A DNA stretch of 6,354 nt from an uncultured Eubacterium sp. (GCA_948560485.1 CAOXUF010000133.1:1-6354), one strand, 5' to 3'; counted from the first letter of the stretch, positions 1-4,715 are shown. Numbers and translations: made by a program. The notes: a model not told the origin generated them from the sequence alone.

Positions 1-27
1 TGACATGTACGTATTATGTGCTATAAT
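1..27 (+). promoter_or_regulatory. Promoter of the RHH gene (extended -10)
   Basis: TATAAT at 22-27 is a perfect -10 box and is preceded by TG at 19-20, giving the extended form TGCTATAAT. The window opens with TGACA at 1-5, which would be the last five bases of a TTGACA -35 box with a 16-base spacer; the first T falls outside the window. Transcription would start near position 34, just before the AAGGAG ribosome binding site of the RHH gene. The ACATGT palindrome at 4-9 overlaps the -35 region and could be part of an autoregulatory operator, but this is only a guess. Confidence 0.7.
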
Positions 28-52
28 AGTAAGTGTAAAGGAGATAAAGCAA

Positions 53-205
53 ATGGCGAAACCTAAACAGAATGAAAACAGGGTTTCCACTTTCTTATCA
101 AATGAGCATTTAGAAAAACTAAAATCTGAAGCAACAAAAACAGGTGATAGCGTTTCATCGCTCATAAGACGAATTATTATAGAGTGGTTAAACTCTAAAG
201 GGTAA
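53..205 (+). CDS. Small ribbon-helix-helix (CopG/Arc-type) DNA-binding protein
   Basis: This 50-residue protein has the layout of a minimal ribbon-helix-helix repressor. A basic N-terminus is followed by a short strand (RVSTFLS, about residues 10-16), helix A (NEHLEKLKSEATKTG) and, after the SVSS turn, helix B (SLIRRIIIEWLNSKG). Such proteins dimerise, insert the paired strands into the DNA major groove and usually repress their own or neighbouring promoters; CopG of rolling-circle plasmids has about this size. The start at 53 is preferred because AAGGAG at 38-43 lies 9 bases upstream; an in-frame ATG at position 5 sits inside the promoter and lacks a ribosome binding site. It is the first gene after a strong promoter and precedes a long regulatory-looking gap. 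Its target is unknown; the TAACAG repeats at 460-522 are a candidate. Copy-number, antitoxin or transfer regulation are all possible. Confidence 0.8.
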   Translation: MAKPKQNENRVSTFLSNEHLEKLKSEATKTGDSVSSLIRRIIIEWLNSKG

Positions 206-212
206 AAGAGAA

Positions 213-247
213 TAGCGGTTCCATCCGACCAAGAACAGAAACCGCTA
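213..247. repeat. Inverted repeat TAGCGGTT / AACCGCTA
   Basis: Perfect 8-base arms at 213-220 and 240-247 enclose a 19-base loop, starting 8 bases after the stop of the RHH gene. No T-run follows, so a classical intrinsic terminator is unlikely. It could be the first stem of a structured RNA or a protein-binding site. Confidence 0.55.
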
Positions 248-292
248 CTCAGTACCGCCAAACGCTACAAACGTAGGTTTTAAACCTGCTCA

Positions 293-339
293 CGATTGAA
301 CAATCTTATTATAGCAGTTCTATTCAGATTATTCAATCG
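293..339. repeat. Inverted repeat with 14-base arms
   Basis: The arm CGATTGAACAATCT (293-306) matches AGATTATTCAATCG (326-339) at 13 of 14 positions when read as a stem, with a 19-base loop. This is the longest near-perfect dyad in the gap. It is followed by A residues, not T, and no T-run follows on the other strand either, so it is not a normal terminator. The loop length equals that of the 213-247 hairpin, which may be chance or may mean the two are related structural units. Confidence 0.6.
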
Positions 340-459
340 AAAAATCCACTTTACAGATTGGACATTGACAATTTCACAGGTAATGCGTAAAGCGTCAAGA
401 TCACTTGCCTAAAAGAAGTGGTTAAGGTAGTTGCAGACTTTCCGAAAGAACCGGAGAAG

Positions 460-522
460 TAACAGAGCATTAACAGGCTGCTTAGACTCCCTATAATGGA
501 AAGAAGTGGGAATAACTGTTAA
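460..522. promoter_or_regulatory. TAACAG repeats around the promoter: candidate operator
   Basis: TAACAG occurs at 460-465 and again at 471-476, an 11-base step or about one helical turn, and recurs inverted as CTGTTA at 516-521. The inner pair extends to TTAACAG (470-476) and CTGTTAA (516-522). The second copy overlaps the -35 box at 470-475, and the inverted copy lies just downstream of the expected transcription start. Ribbon-helix-helix repressors typically bind short repeats spaced about one turn apart, so the protein at 53-205 is the natural candidate ligand (inference). TAACAG also occurs by chance inside coding sequence elsewhere in the window. Confidence 0.35.
470..497 (+). promoter_or_regulatory. 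Sigma-A-type promoter upstream of the gene at 637
   Basis: TTAACA at 470-475 matches the TTGACA consensus at five of six positions and TATAAT at 492-497 is perfect, with a 16-base spacer. Transcription would begin near 504 and leave a leader of about 130 bases before the coding sequence, long enough for regulation by the hairpin at 569-598. It is probably the main promoter for the genes from 637 onward. Confidence 0.6.
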
Positions 523-568
523 AGTCTCTACAAGAAAATGAGACTAAATAAACTCATATTGATATTAA

Positions 569-598
569 GGGCTTGCATCCGTCAAAAGTTGCAAGCTC
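569..598 (+). other. Leader hairpin, possible attenuator
   Basis: Positions 569-577 (GGGCTTGCA) pair with 590-598 (TGCAAGCTC) over nine pairs including one G-U, around a 12-base loop. Only a short ATTT follows, so it would be a weak terminator at best. It lies in the transcribed leader about 40 bases before the start codon at 637, clear of the AGGAGG site, so it could act as an attenuator or an RNA-stabilising element. Confidence 0.4.
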
Positions 599-636
599 AT
601 TTCAATAAAAAAGAATATAAAACTAGGAGGGGCACC

Positions 637-1266
637 ATGAAAGTATATATAAAATATGTTGAATGTGCAGACTGCGGAAGAAAAATCCCTATCTGTAATG
701 CGCATTACATCAATGGAAAGCCTTATGGATACAACTGTTATAGAAAACAACTTACATTGCTCTATAAGCAGTGGGAAGACGAAAAGAACGCTGAATATTC
801 CGCAAAGTGTTTTGCGGCCATGCAGATTTTTGAGGGCAAGGAAAAAAATTCCTTCCATGATTCCATCTGTAAGCAGTGGAACGATTATAAAAAATTAACG
901 GCAAAACAACTTGAATGTATCATAAAGGGCTTTACGGATCAGGAAAACATAAATTTCTGGATCATCTGGCAGCAGCTTACAAATGACGAGTGCCTAAAAT
1001 GGAGTATCCCGTCATGGATAGAAAATATTATCCACAAGAATAAAAATGATTTTTCTGGTTATATGGAAAATGAAGCATTTATAAATTGTATGCTTTATGA
1101 TCACCAATACAAAAAATATGGATTTCATTTTTACCGAGATATGGAAATTGAACCCGATGAACCCGAAAAAGTATATATAATGGAAAACGGTAAAAACAAC
1201 CATTATATAAACGAAAATATAGAAGATGGTATAGAGGTGTTAAAAGTAGTTGAGGGCATACAGTAA
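637..1266 (+). CDS. Unknown protein with N-terminal Cys cluster (putative zinc-binding)
   Basis: I do not recognise the family of this 209-residue protein. The N-terminus carries C10-x2-C13, C20, H23 and C34 in a context (ADCGRK...GKPYGYNC) that resembles small zinc-ribbon modules, so metal binding and nucleic-acid contact are plausible. The middle (about 40-130) is helical and rich in Trp and Lys, with the phrase LTAKQLECIIKGF at 88-100. The tail is acidic (DMEIEPDEPEK) and ends in alternating acidic and hydrophobic residues. The start at 637 is chosen because AGGAGG at 625-630 is 6 bases upstream; the upstream in-frame ATG at 538 lies in the leader hairpin region without such a site. It is the first gene behind the 470-497 promoter. 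No signal peptide or membrane segment is visible, so it is presumably cytoplasmic. Confidence 0.8.
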   Translation: MKVYIKYVECADCGRKIPICNAHYINGKPYGYNCYRKQLTLLYKQWEDEKNAEYSAKCFAAMQIFEGKEKNSFHDSICKQWNDYKKLTAKQLECIIKGFTDQENINFWIIWQQLTNDECLKWSIPSWIENIIHKNKNDFSGYMENEAFINCMLYDHQYKKYGFHFYRDMEIEPDEPEKVYIMENGKNNHYINENIEDGIEVLKVVEGIQ

Positions 1267-1282
1267 AAATGTATGTCCTTTT
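1254..1282 (+). terminator. Possible weak terminator hairpin overlapping the stop codon
   Basis: GGGCATAC (1254-1261) pairs with GTATGTCC (1271-1278) over eight pairs including one G-U, with a 9-base loop, and TTTT follows at 1279-1282. The stop codon of the 637 gene lies in the loop, so translating ribosomes would open the stem. The T-run is short; partial termination or an mRNA processing role is as likely as full termination. Confidence 0.45.
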
Positions 1283-1307
1283 AAAATGAAATTATGGAGG
1301 TGTTGAA

Positions 1308-1433
1308 ATGATATATTGTAATGGTGCATGGGTAAACAAAGCTTATGTTAAAAAGGTGGGGAAAAGAGAGAAAAAGGAAACGACAAGGCACATGAGACGT
1401 GCGCTTGACAGATTTTTCAAGAAACGGCAATAA
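1308..1433 (+). CDS. 41-residue very basic peptide, unknown
   Basis: This small gene encodes 41 residues, from MIYCNGAWVNKAYV to the end FFKKRQ, and about 15 residues are Lys or Arg. TGGAGG at 1295-1300 lies 7 bases before the ATG, a strong ribosome binding site that makes translation credible despite the length. The first 14 residues are neutral and aromatic; the rest (KKVGKREKKETTRHMRRALDRFFKKRQ, interrupted only by short neutral runs) would form a strongly positive helix, suggesting binding to nucleic acid or to an acidic partner protein. I recognise no family. It sits between two other small unknown genes and may be cotranscribed with them. Confidence 0.55.
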   Translation: MIYCNGAWVNKAYVKKVGKREKKETTRHMRRALDRFFKKRQ

Positions 1434-1498
1434 AACAATTATTTAAAATGAAACCAAACTATATTTAGATATACATTTACAAAATGGAGGGTATGAAA

Positions 1499-1843
1499 AT
1501 GGAACTTTGGCAAGAAGTAATTGTGAATAAATGGGAACGGCTTAACAATCCGCAAGTTATGGGGATTGAAGTGGCAAGAAAAGCTGGAGAAATAGCAGAC
1601 TTTTTCAGAAGCTTGTCATATGTTTATTATGATACCTTTGTCACAAAACAATTTAGTGATTATGTTGCAGGGATGATAAGAGGCTACCAAGTAAATGAAC
1701 AGGCCTATGATGATATGCATATTAACACAACTCTTGACTTACATAGCGTGACATGCACATCTTACGGATTAAAATATTTTGATAGCTATTTAAGCAGAAA
1801 GTGGAAAGAATATTTTATGTTTGCTTTGAATCAAGGGATTTAA
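1499..1843 (+). CDS. Unknown 114-residue protein
   Basis: The family is not recognised. The protein is a single small domain, mostly helical by appearance: an N-terminal helix (ELWQEVIVNKWERL), a segment IEVARKAGEIADFFRSLSYVYYDTFV at about 23-48 with many aromatic residues, then QFSDYVAGMIRGY and a C-terminal helix ending in KWKEYFMFALNQ. No Cys pair, membrane segment or signal peptide is present. Three ATGs cluster at the front; the one at 1499 is chosen because GGAGGG (1486-1491) lies 7 bases upstream, whereas 1484 overlaps that site and 1493 is too close. The gap before it (1434-1498) is AT-rich and has no clear promoter, so it is probably transcribed with its upstream neighbours. Confidence 0.75.
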   Translation: MELWQEVIVNKWERLNNPQVMGIEVARKAGEIADFFRSLSYVYYDTFVTKQFSDYVAGMIRGYQVNEQAYDDMHINTTLDLHSVTCTSYGLKYFDSYLSRKWKEYFMFALNQGI

Positions 1844-1870
1844 AATCAATATAAATTATGGAGGTTTAAG

Positions 1871-2047
1871 ATGAAAAAATTTGAAGTTGGAAAAGAGTAT
1901 AAAGATCGTATCGGGAATATCGTAAAATGCACTAGAAGGACAGAAAAATCAGTATGGTTTAATAATCGCAGGTATGAAATTAAAACCGATTCACAAGGCA
2001 ACGAGATCACAAAGGTCATTATCCGAGTAACAGACGTAAAAGCTTAA
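1871..2047 (+). CDS. 58-residue basic protein, possible small beta-barrel
   Basis: This 58-residue protein begins MKKFEVGKEYKDRIGN and alternates short hydrophobic strands with charged turns (IVKCTRRTEKSVWF, RRYEIKTD, ITKVIIRVTDVKA). The opening F-x-V-G-K-x-Y followed by strand-like segments is typical of small SH3-like or OB-like barrels, often found in mobile-element accessory genes; this is an impression of fold, not a family assignment. GGAGGT at 1860-1865 precedes the ATG by 5 bases. The leader AAATTATGGAGGT (1853-1865) is identical to that of the 1308 gene (1289-1301). It is too short for many gene callers but well supported by the ribosome binding site. Confidence 0.7.
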   Translation: MKKFEVGKEYKDRIGNIVKCTRRTEKSVWFNNRRYEIKTDSQGNEITKVIIRVTDVKA

Positions 2048-2078
2048 CCGCACCACCCACCTGGTGGCGCTGCGCCAG
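2048..2078. other. GC-rich patch with overlapping dyads
   Basis: Of these 31 bases, 24 are G or C (about 77 percent), in sharp contrast to the AT-rich surroundings. CTGGTG (2061-2066) can pair with CGCCAG (2073-2078) over six pairs with one G-U, and competing foldings exist. It begins immediately after the stop of the 58-residue gene. It could be part of a terminator, a protein-binding site, or a junction left by recombination. Confidence 0.4.
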
Positions 2079-2086
2079 AATGAGGA

Positions 2087-2123
2087 AAGGCAGATGGAAA
2101 ATAAAACCGTCTGCCTTGCTTGT
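2087..2123 (+). terminator. Strong hairpin, probable terminator before ardA
   Basis: AAGGCAGATGG (2087-2097) pairs with CCGTCTGCCTT (2107-2117) over eleven pairs with one G-U around the A-rich loop AAAATAAAA. The tail GCTTGTT is only moderately T-rich, so termination efficiency is uncertain. The position, between the 58-residue gene and a new extended -10 promoter, fits an operon boundary. Confidence 0.55.
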
Positions 2124-2129
2124 TATAAT
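2121..2129 (+). promoter_or_regulatory. Extended -10 promoter for ardA block
   Basis: TGTTATAAT at 2121-2129 is a perfect extended -10 element (TG, one base, TATAAT). No good -35 hexamer lies 16-18 bases upstream (that stretch is the A-rich hairpin loop), which extended -10 promoters can tolerate. Its overlap with the tail of the preceding hairpin means that folding of this DNA as a single strand could position it; see the finding on single-strand promoters. Confidence 0.4.
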
Positions 2130-2134
2130 GCAGC

Positions 2135-2157
2135 CTGAAAGCCCGATCAACTTTCAG
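2135..2157 (+). other. Leader hairpin CTGAAAG / CTTTCAG
   Basis: Perfect 7-base arms at 2135-2141 and 2151-2157 enclose a 9-base loop. It would sit at the very 5' end of a transcript from the 2121-2129 promoter, where such hairpins often protect mRNA from decay. No T-run follows. The remaining leader up to ardA (2158-2256) is AT-rich and shows nothing else clear. Confidence 0.45.
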
Positions 2158-2256
2158 ACAGTCTCAAGCCTGTTAAATGCAGAGGGTAACAAGAAATTAA
2201 TAGAGAAATAGTTATTGATACATAGACAATTAAAGAAAGGTCAAACGGTGGAAATT

Positions 2257-2802
2257 ATGACAATAAAAATATATTTAAGCAATTTAGCAAGATATACAGA
2301 GGGAAGAGAAAACGGAAGGTGGTTACAACTTCCTATGGATTCAGACAAGCTACAGTCAATCTACAATGACATTATAGGCAAAAATCAGGAGCATATCATT
2401 CTGGACTATGACGCTCCGTTTAATATTTCAGAGTATGAAAATATTTTCGCGCTCAATGAAATACTGGAAAATATTTCAGATTGCGGATTTGATGATGATA
2501 TGTTGACTGCTCTTTTCAAAGTGAATCCGGATCGTGATGAAGTGCTGGAAGCAATAGAAAATGGCACTTTTGATATTATTAATGTTGATGAAGTGTCAAG
2601 CGGATGGAATGTATCACTTGACCGTGAAGAAGTTTTCGGAATGGTTTTAAATGAGGAAGGTTACAACAACTTATTTTCTCAGCCTATACCAGAAGAAATG
2701 ATAGATTATATTGACTTTTCACAGATTTATACATGCTTATCTGTAAATGATGGATGGCAGCCGGTAGACGTTGGAAATGTAACCTATTTAGTAAAATTTT
2801 GA
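2257..2802 (+). CDS. ardA: ArdA-family antirestriction protein
   Basis: The 181-residue product matches the ArdA family in its N-terminal signature: IYLSNLARYTEGRENGRW (5-22), then the DYDAPF block (50-55) and SEYENIFALNEILE (58-71), corresponding to the I-Y-x-x-N-L-x-x-Y-x-E-G and D-Y-E-x-P-F motifs of known ArdA proteins such as that of Tn916. ArdA dimers mimic bent B-form DNA and bind type I restriction-modification enzymes, protecting DNA during conjugative entry. The composition agrees: about 35 Asp/Glu against 10 Lys/Arg. The length is slightly above the usual 165-170; the C-terminal part (110-181) is more divergent but keeps the MIDYIDF phrase. The ATG at 2257 is chosen by alignment to the family N-terminus, with GGTGG at 2247-2251; a GTG at 2248 with AAGG 7 bases upstream is a real alternative. 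It opens a tight four-gene block and is preceded by a hairpin-rich leader. Confidence 0.85.
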   Translation: MTIKIYLSNLARYTEGRENGRWLQLPMDSDKLQSIYNDIIGKNQEHIILDYDAPFNISEYENIFALNEILENISDCGFDDDMLTALFKVNPDRDEVLEAIENGTFDIINVDEVSSGWNVSLDREEVFGMVLNEEGYNNLFSQPIPEEMIDYIDFSQIYTCLSVNDGWQPVDVGNVTYLVKF

Positions 2803-2820
2803 GGAAGGCGGTTATATACA

Positions 2821-3276
2821 ATGGGAAAATTGAGAATGACAAGAAATGAATATCACGAGTATTTACAAAAGTGTGTTTCAAGGGCATATGATCCGAATGA
2901 TAGTTATACTTTTGCGGATTATGAAAAAGAAGAAGTTGAAATTCTTCCGTTGGATTTATCCGCATATCCTCAGATCAAAGAGGATACAGCAAAATATATC
3001 AATGCTGTATTTGATAAGGAAGACACAGACAAAAACGGAAATTATATGTTACGTGGCTTTATTGGTGACAGTCTGGAAAAATGGTATAGAGATAAGGAGA
3101 AATTGCATTGCAACTATGCACCGTATGGCTTTTATTACTCTGGATTCGGCTTTAATGATGAAGAAATGTTGATTTATACATGGTGTGAAGGTGATACAAC
3201 ATTGACCCTTTTTAATGATAGTAAAACTTATCAGAAGGAAAGAGAAGCAACGGAAAAATGGTTTGATGAAAATTGA
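2821..3276 (+). CDS. Unknown acidic 151-residue protein next to ardA
   Basis: I do not recognise the family. The protein is acidic (about 31 Asp/Glu to 19 Lys/Arg). An N-terminal helix (MTRNEYHEYLQKCVSRAY) is followed by an acidic stretch (FADYEKEEVEILPLD, 31-45), a helix around 50-66, and an aromatic, strand-like C-terminal half (YGFYYSGFGFNDEEMLIYTW, 102-121; TTLTLFND, 126-133) ending in a charged helix. No membrane segment or signal peptide is present. It begins 18 bases after the ardA stop behind AGGAAGGCGG, so it is almost certainly cotranscribed with ardA. Its acidic nature and position make a DNA-mimic or anti-defence role conceivable, but there is no motif to show it. Confidence 0.8.
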   Translation: MGKLRMTRNEYHEYLQKCVSRAYDPNDSYTFADYEKEEVEILPLDLSAYPQIKEDTAKYINAVFDKEDTDKNGNYMLRGFIGDSLEKWYRDKEKLHCNYAPYGFYYSGFGFNDEEMLIYTWCEGDTTLTLFNDSKTYQKEREATEKWFDEN

Positions 3277-3295
3277 TAGAAAGGAAGTATTTGGT

Positions 3296-3856
3296 ATGAT
3301 GGAATATACGATTGAAAAAGGAAGCGGCAGTTTAACATGGATTTATATAACAGAACCTAACCGGAAAGAAGAAACACTCACAATCGAATTATCAGAGTGC
3401 AAAAATCCAGGTGGGAGAAATGCACTTCCTTATTTATGGTATAAGGCAGGATACACGGATAAAATTTTAGATACCTATTTGTGTATTCATACATATTGTA
3501 CAGATTCAGAAGGAAACTGTTATGGCAGATATAACCCACAAACAAAAGAGAGCGAAGATGGAAAAAGAAATGTTATCAATTTTGACTGGATGTTTGAAAA
3601 CACGGAAGAAAACAAACAGAAATTAATTAATGAGGTAATCCGCTTGTTTGAATCCGCAACAGGTAAAAGTGCAACACAGGAAAAAATAGAAAGATGTAAT
3701 AAATATGCTGACGAAAATAGGCTTGAAATTCTAACTGAAAAACCTGAAGGATGGCATGAACTTTTTGGAATTTCTTCACCTGTTGGAAGCGTTGTAATTA
3801 CAAATAGAAAATCTTTTAAGCAGAAAGACTATAAAAAAGCGTTGTTGGTGTATTAA
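3296..3856 (+). CDS. Unknown 186-residue protein, conserved-looking ardA neighbour
   Basis: No functional family can be named; the sequence has the look of a hypothetical protein often seen in conjugative elements of Firmicutes (impression, not a search result). It starts with a strand-rich segment (YTIEKGSGSLTWIYITEPN), then ETLTIELSECKNPGG and NALPYLWYKAGYTDKILDTY. The centre holds YCTDSEGNCYGRYNPQ (67-82) and VINFDWMFENTEENKQKLINEVIRLF (93-118), and the C-terminal third is basic. Four Cys at 63, 68, 75 and about 134 are not arranged as a clear zinc site. The start at 3296 (tandem ATG at 3299) is preferred because AGGAAG at 3282-3287 is 8 bases upstream; in-frame codons back to 3215 lie inside the previous gene and have no such site. 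It is spaced 19 bases from that gene and 15 from the next. Confidence 0.8.
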   Translation: MMEYTIEKGSGSLTWIYITEPNRKEETLTIELSECKNPGGRNALPYLWYKAGYTDKILDTYLCIHTYCTDSEGNCYGRYNPQTKESEDGKRNVINFDWMFENTEENKQKLINEVIRLFESATGKSATQEKIERCNKYADENRLEILTEKPEGWHELFGISSPVGSVVITNRKSFKQKDYKKALLVY

Positions 3857-3871
3857 AAGGAGGTTTTCAGA

Positions 3872-4063
3872 ATGATTAATATTGATATGTGGTATGGAGA
3901 TGATCACAAACAAGCGGACAAAATCGACATTACTTTTTATCCAAATGAAGGAAAGTACAGAGGAAACATATATAAAGATGGAAAATACATCGGTGATTAT
4001 GTTTGTAACGATTGTTTGGAGTTGGAAAAGAGTTTTCCACAACTAGTCTTTAATTGGGATTGA
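3872..4063 (+). CDS. Unknown 63-residue protein with CxxC
   Basis: This compact acidic protein alternates strands and turns: MINIDMWYGDDHKQ, IDITFYPNEGKYRGNIY, KDGKYIGDYVC, then a short helix LELEKSFPQLVF. The series of strand-turn units with G-x-Y and I-x-x-D-G-K turns suggests a small beta-sheet domain. A CNDC pair at 45-48 might bind metal or form a disulfide, but two Cys alone are insufficient for a zinc site except in a dimer. AAGGAGG at 3857-3863 is a near-perfect ribosome binding site 8 bases before the ATG and begins directly after the previous stop codon, implying tight translational linkage to the ardA block. I know of no assigned function. Confidence 0.8.
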   Translation: MINIDMWYGDDHKQADKIDITFYPNEGKYRGNIYKDGKYIGDYVCNDCLELEKSFPQLVFNWD

Positions 4064-4087
4064 ACGACCAATATATGAAAGAGGAAA

Positions 4088-4093
4088 TATAAT
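4088..4093 (+). promoter_or_regulatory. Possible -10 box before the gene at 4136
   Basis: A perfect TATAAT stands in the 72-base gap between two genes. TTGAAC at 4060-4065 would be a fair -35 box but the spacer is 22 bases, too long for a normal promoter, and there is no extended TG. An internal promoter is possible but weakly supported. Confidence 0.2.
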
Positions 4094-4135
4094 AAGAAAA
4101 GGTCTTGAAATTGTAATTTGAAGGGAGGGAAATAC

Positions 4136-4339
4136 ATGAACACAATACCACGATACATGAAAGAATATGCCAATGCACAGCGGAAAAGTTATGTAGATAA
4201 TGAATTGATGCAGAAAAAGTACAAAGATATGGCACTGGAAACCATAGAACGTATTTTGAAAAATACAGAATACGGGTTAATTACAATTAATGAAGGAATG
4301 AATGCGTTGTGCAATCCGCTTGATGGAATAGTTTTGTAA
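4136..4339 (+). CDS. Unknown 67-residue helical protein
   Basis: The product is short and looks almost entirely helical: MKEYANAQRKSYVDNELM (8-25) and KYKDMALETIERILKNTEYG (28-47), then ITINEGMNALCNPLDGIVL with a possible third short helix. No recognisable motif, membrane segment or signal. The ATG at 4136 follows AGGGAGG (4122-4128) by 7 bases, an excellent site; an in-frame TTG at 4118 lies upstream of that site and is rejected. The stop codon lies inside the left arm of the long hairpin at 4333-4396. A regulatory or protein-binding role would suit the size, but this is a guess. Confidence 0.75.
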   Translation: MNTIPRYMKEYANAQRKSYVDNELMQKKYKDMALETIERILKNTEYGLITINEGMNALCNPLDGIVL

Positions 4340-4396
4340 GCAGTTAGAATGGCTATGGAGAATATAAGGCTATAGCCGTTTCGTAGTGCTTACAAA
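4333..4396 (+). other. Long two-part hairpin at the end of the 67-aa gene
   Basis: An outer stem of ten perfect pairs joins TTTGTAAGCA (4333-4342) to TGCTTACAAA (4387-4396). Inside it, after a 5/6-base internal loop, a second stem of nine pairs (one G-U) joins AATGGCTAT (4348-4356) to ATAGCCGTT (4372-4380) with a 15-base loop. The stop codon of the preceding gene is part of the outer stem. No T-run follows (next bases TTGCGCT), so it is not a standard terminator; an RNA-stabilising or processing element, a protein-binding site, or a small repeat element inserted at the gene end are possible. Confidence 0.6.
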
Positions 4397-4439
4397 TTGC
4401 GCTAAAATATTATAGATAGAGGGAGGACAAAAGAAAATT

Positions 4440-4715
4440 ATGAGAGTAATATATAGCATTGGATCAGAAGCCATTGAAACAGTATACACTTATGAAGAAT
4501 GGCTAAAGGAATATAACCGCCGGGAAGCAAAGCGGCGAATTAAACAGAAGACAGAACATCTATATTATATGAAACAACGGTTATCAGGCGCAATAATGGC
4601 GGCTATTGGAATTGTAACGCCGTTTCTATTGGATGGAGATGCGACATTTTCACTTGTTGCGCTGCCTTTGGGAATATTTTTGATGATGACAAGGGAAAAA
4701 GTTATGATATTTTAG
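4440..4715 (+). CDS. Small two-helix membrane protein, unknown
   Basis: The 91-residue product has a hydrophilic N-terminal part (1-47) with a strongly basic helix (EYNRREAKRRIKQKTEH, 24-40) and two membrane segments, about 49-64 (SGAIMAAIGIVTPFLL) and 69-85 (TFSLVALPLGIFLMMTR), joined by the tight turn DGDA. Lys/Arg flank both membrane segments on the cytoplasmic side, predicting a hairpin with both ends inside. No catalytic motif is visible. GGGAGG (4421-4426) lies 13 bases before the ATG, somewhat far; no nearer start exists in frame until Met44. Many Gram-positive mobile elements carry such a small membrane protein, but I cannot assign a function; entry exclusion or a stress role would be speculation. 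Confidence 0.75.
   Translation: MRVIYSIGSEAIETVYTYEEWLKEYNRREAKRRIKQKTEHLYYMKQRLSGAIMAAIGIVTPFLLDGDATFSLVALPLGIFLMMTREKVMIF

Larger units (their letters stand above)
206..636. other. 431-base gap rich in inverted repeats; possible structured RNA or cis-acting site
   Basis: I see no convincing gene here: no frame combines a ribosome binding site, a start codon and more than about 40 open codons. Short stretches of plausible peptide occur in the frame starting at 277, interrupted by TAG at 274 and TAA at 388, but none has a start signal. The gap contains long inverted repeats at 213-247 and 293-339, smaller ones (439-444 with 452-457; 435-441 with 521-527), a promoter at 470-497 and a leader hairpin at 569-598. 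Possible readings are a structured non-coding RNA expressed with the RHH gene, an origin of transfer or replication, or a decayed gene. None can be decided from this sequence alone. Confidence 0.45.

Noticed and set aside
277..462. Fragmentary protein-like frame with an in-frame TAA at 388, possible decayed gene
   Set aside because: Residues such as NPLYRLDIDNFTGN and LKEVVKVVADFP look plausible, but there is no start signal, TAG and TAA interrupt the frame, and inverted repeats explain the stretch as well.
565..858. Minus-strand open frame opposite the Cys-cluster gene
   Set aside because: No start signal; Phe- and Ile-rich translation is typical of the reverse of an AT-rich gene, and the forward frame has a strong ribosome binding site.
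2080..2211. 43-codon open frame (MRKGRWKIKPSALL...) in the leader of ardA
   Set aside because: The translation looks reasonable, but no ribosome binding site lies at proper distance and the frame runs through the 2087-2117 hairpin, the promoter and the 2135-2157 hairpin. Comparison with related leaders could revive it.
2846..3172. Second forward frame inside the 151-residue gene
   Set aside because: Shadow of the 2821 gene; no ribosome binding site and an implausible Met/Ile-rich composition.
2620..3301. Similar peptides DREEVFGMV in ArdA and DRKEVFGMM just before the 3296 gene, suggesting a duplication
   Set aside because: DNA identity is only 17 of 27 bases and the second copy is largely the ribosome binding site region, so chance is likelier.
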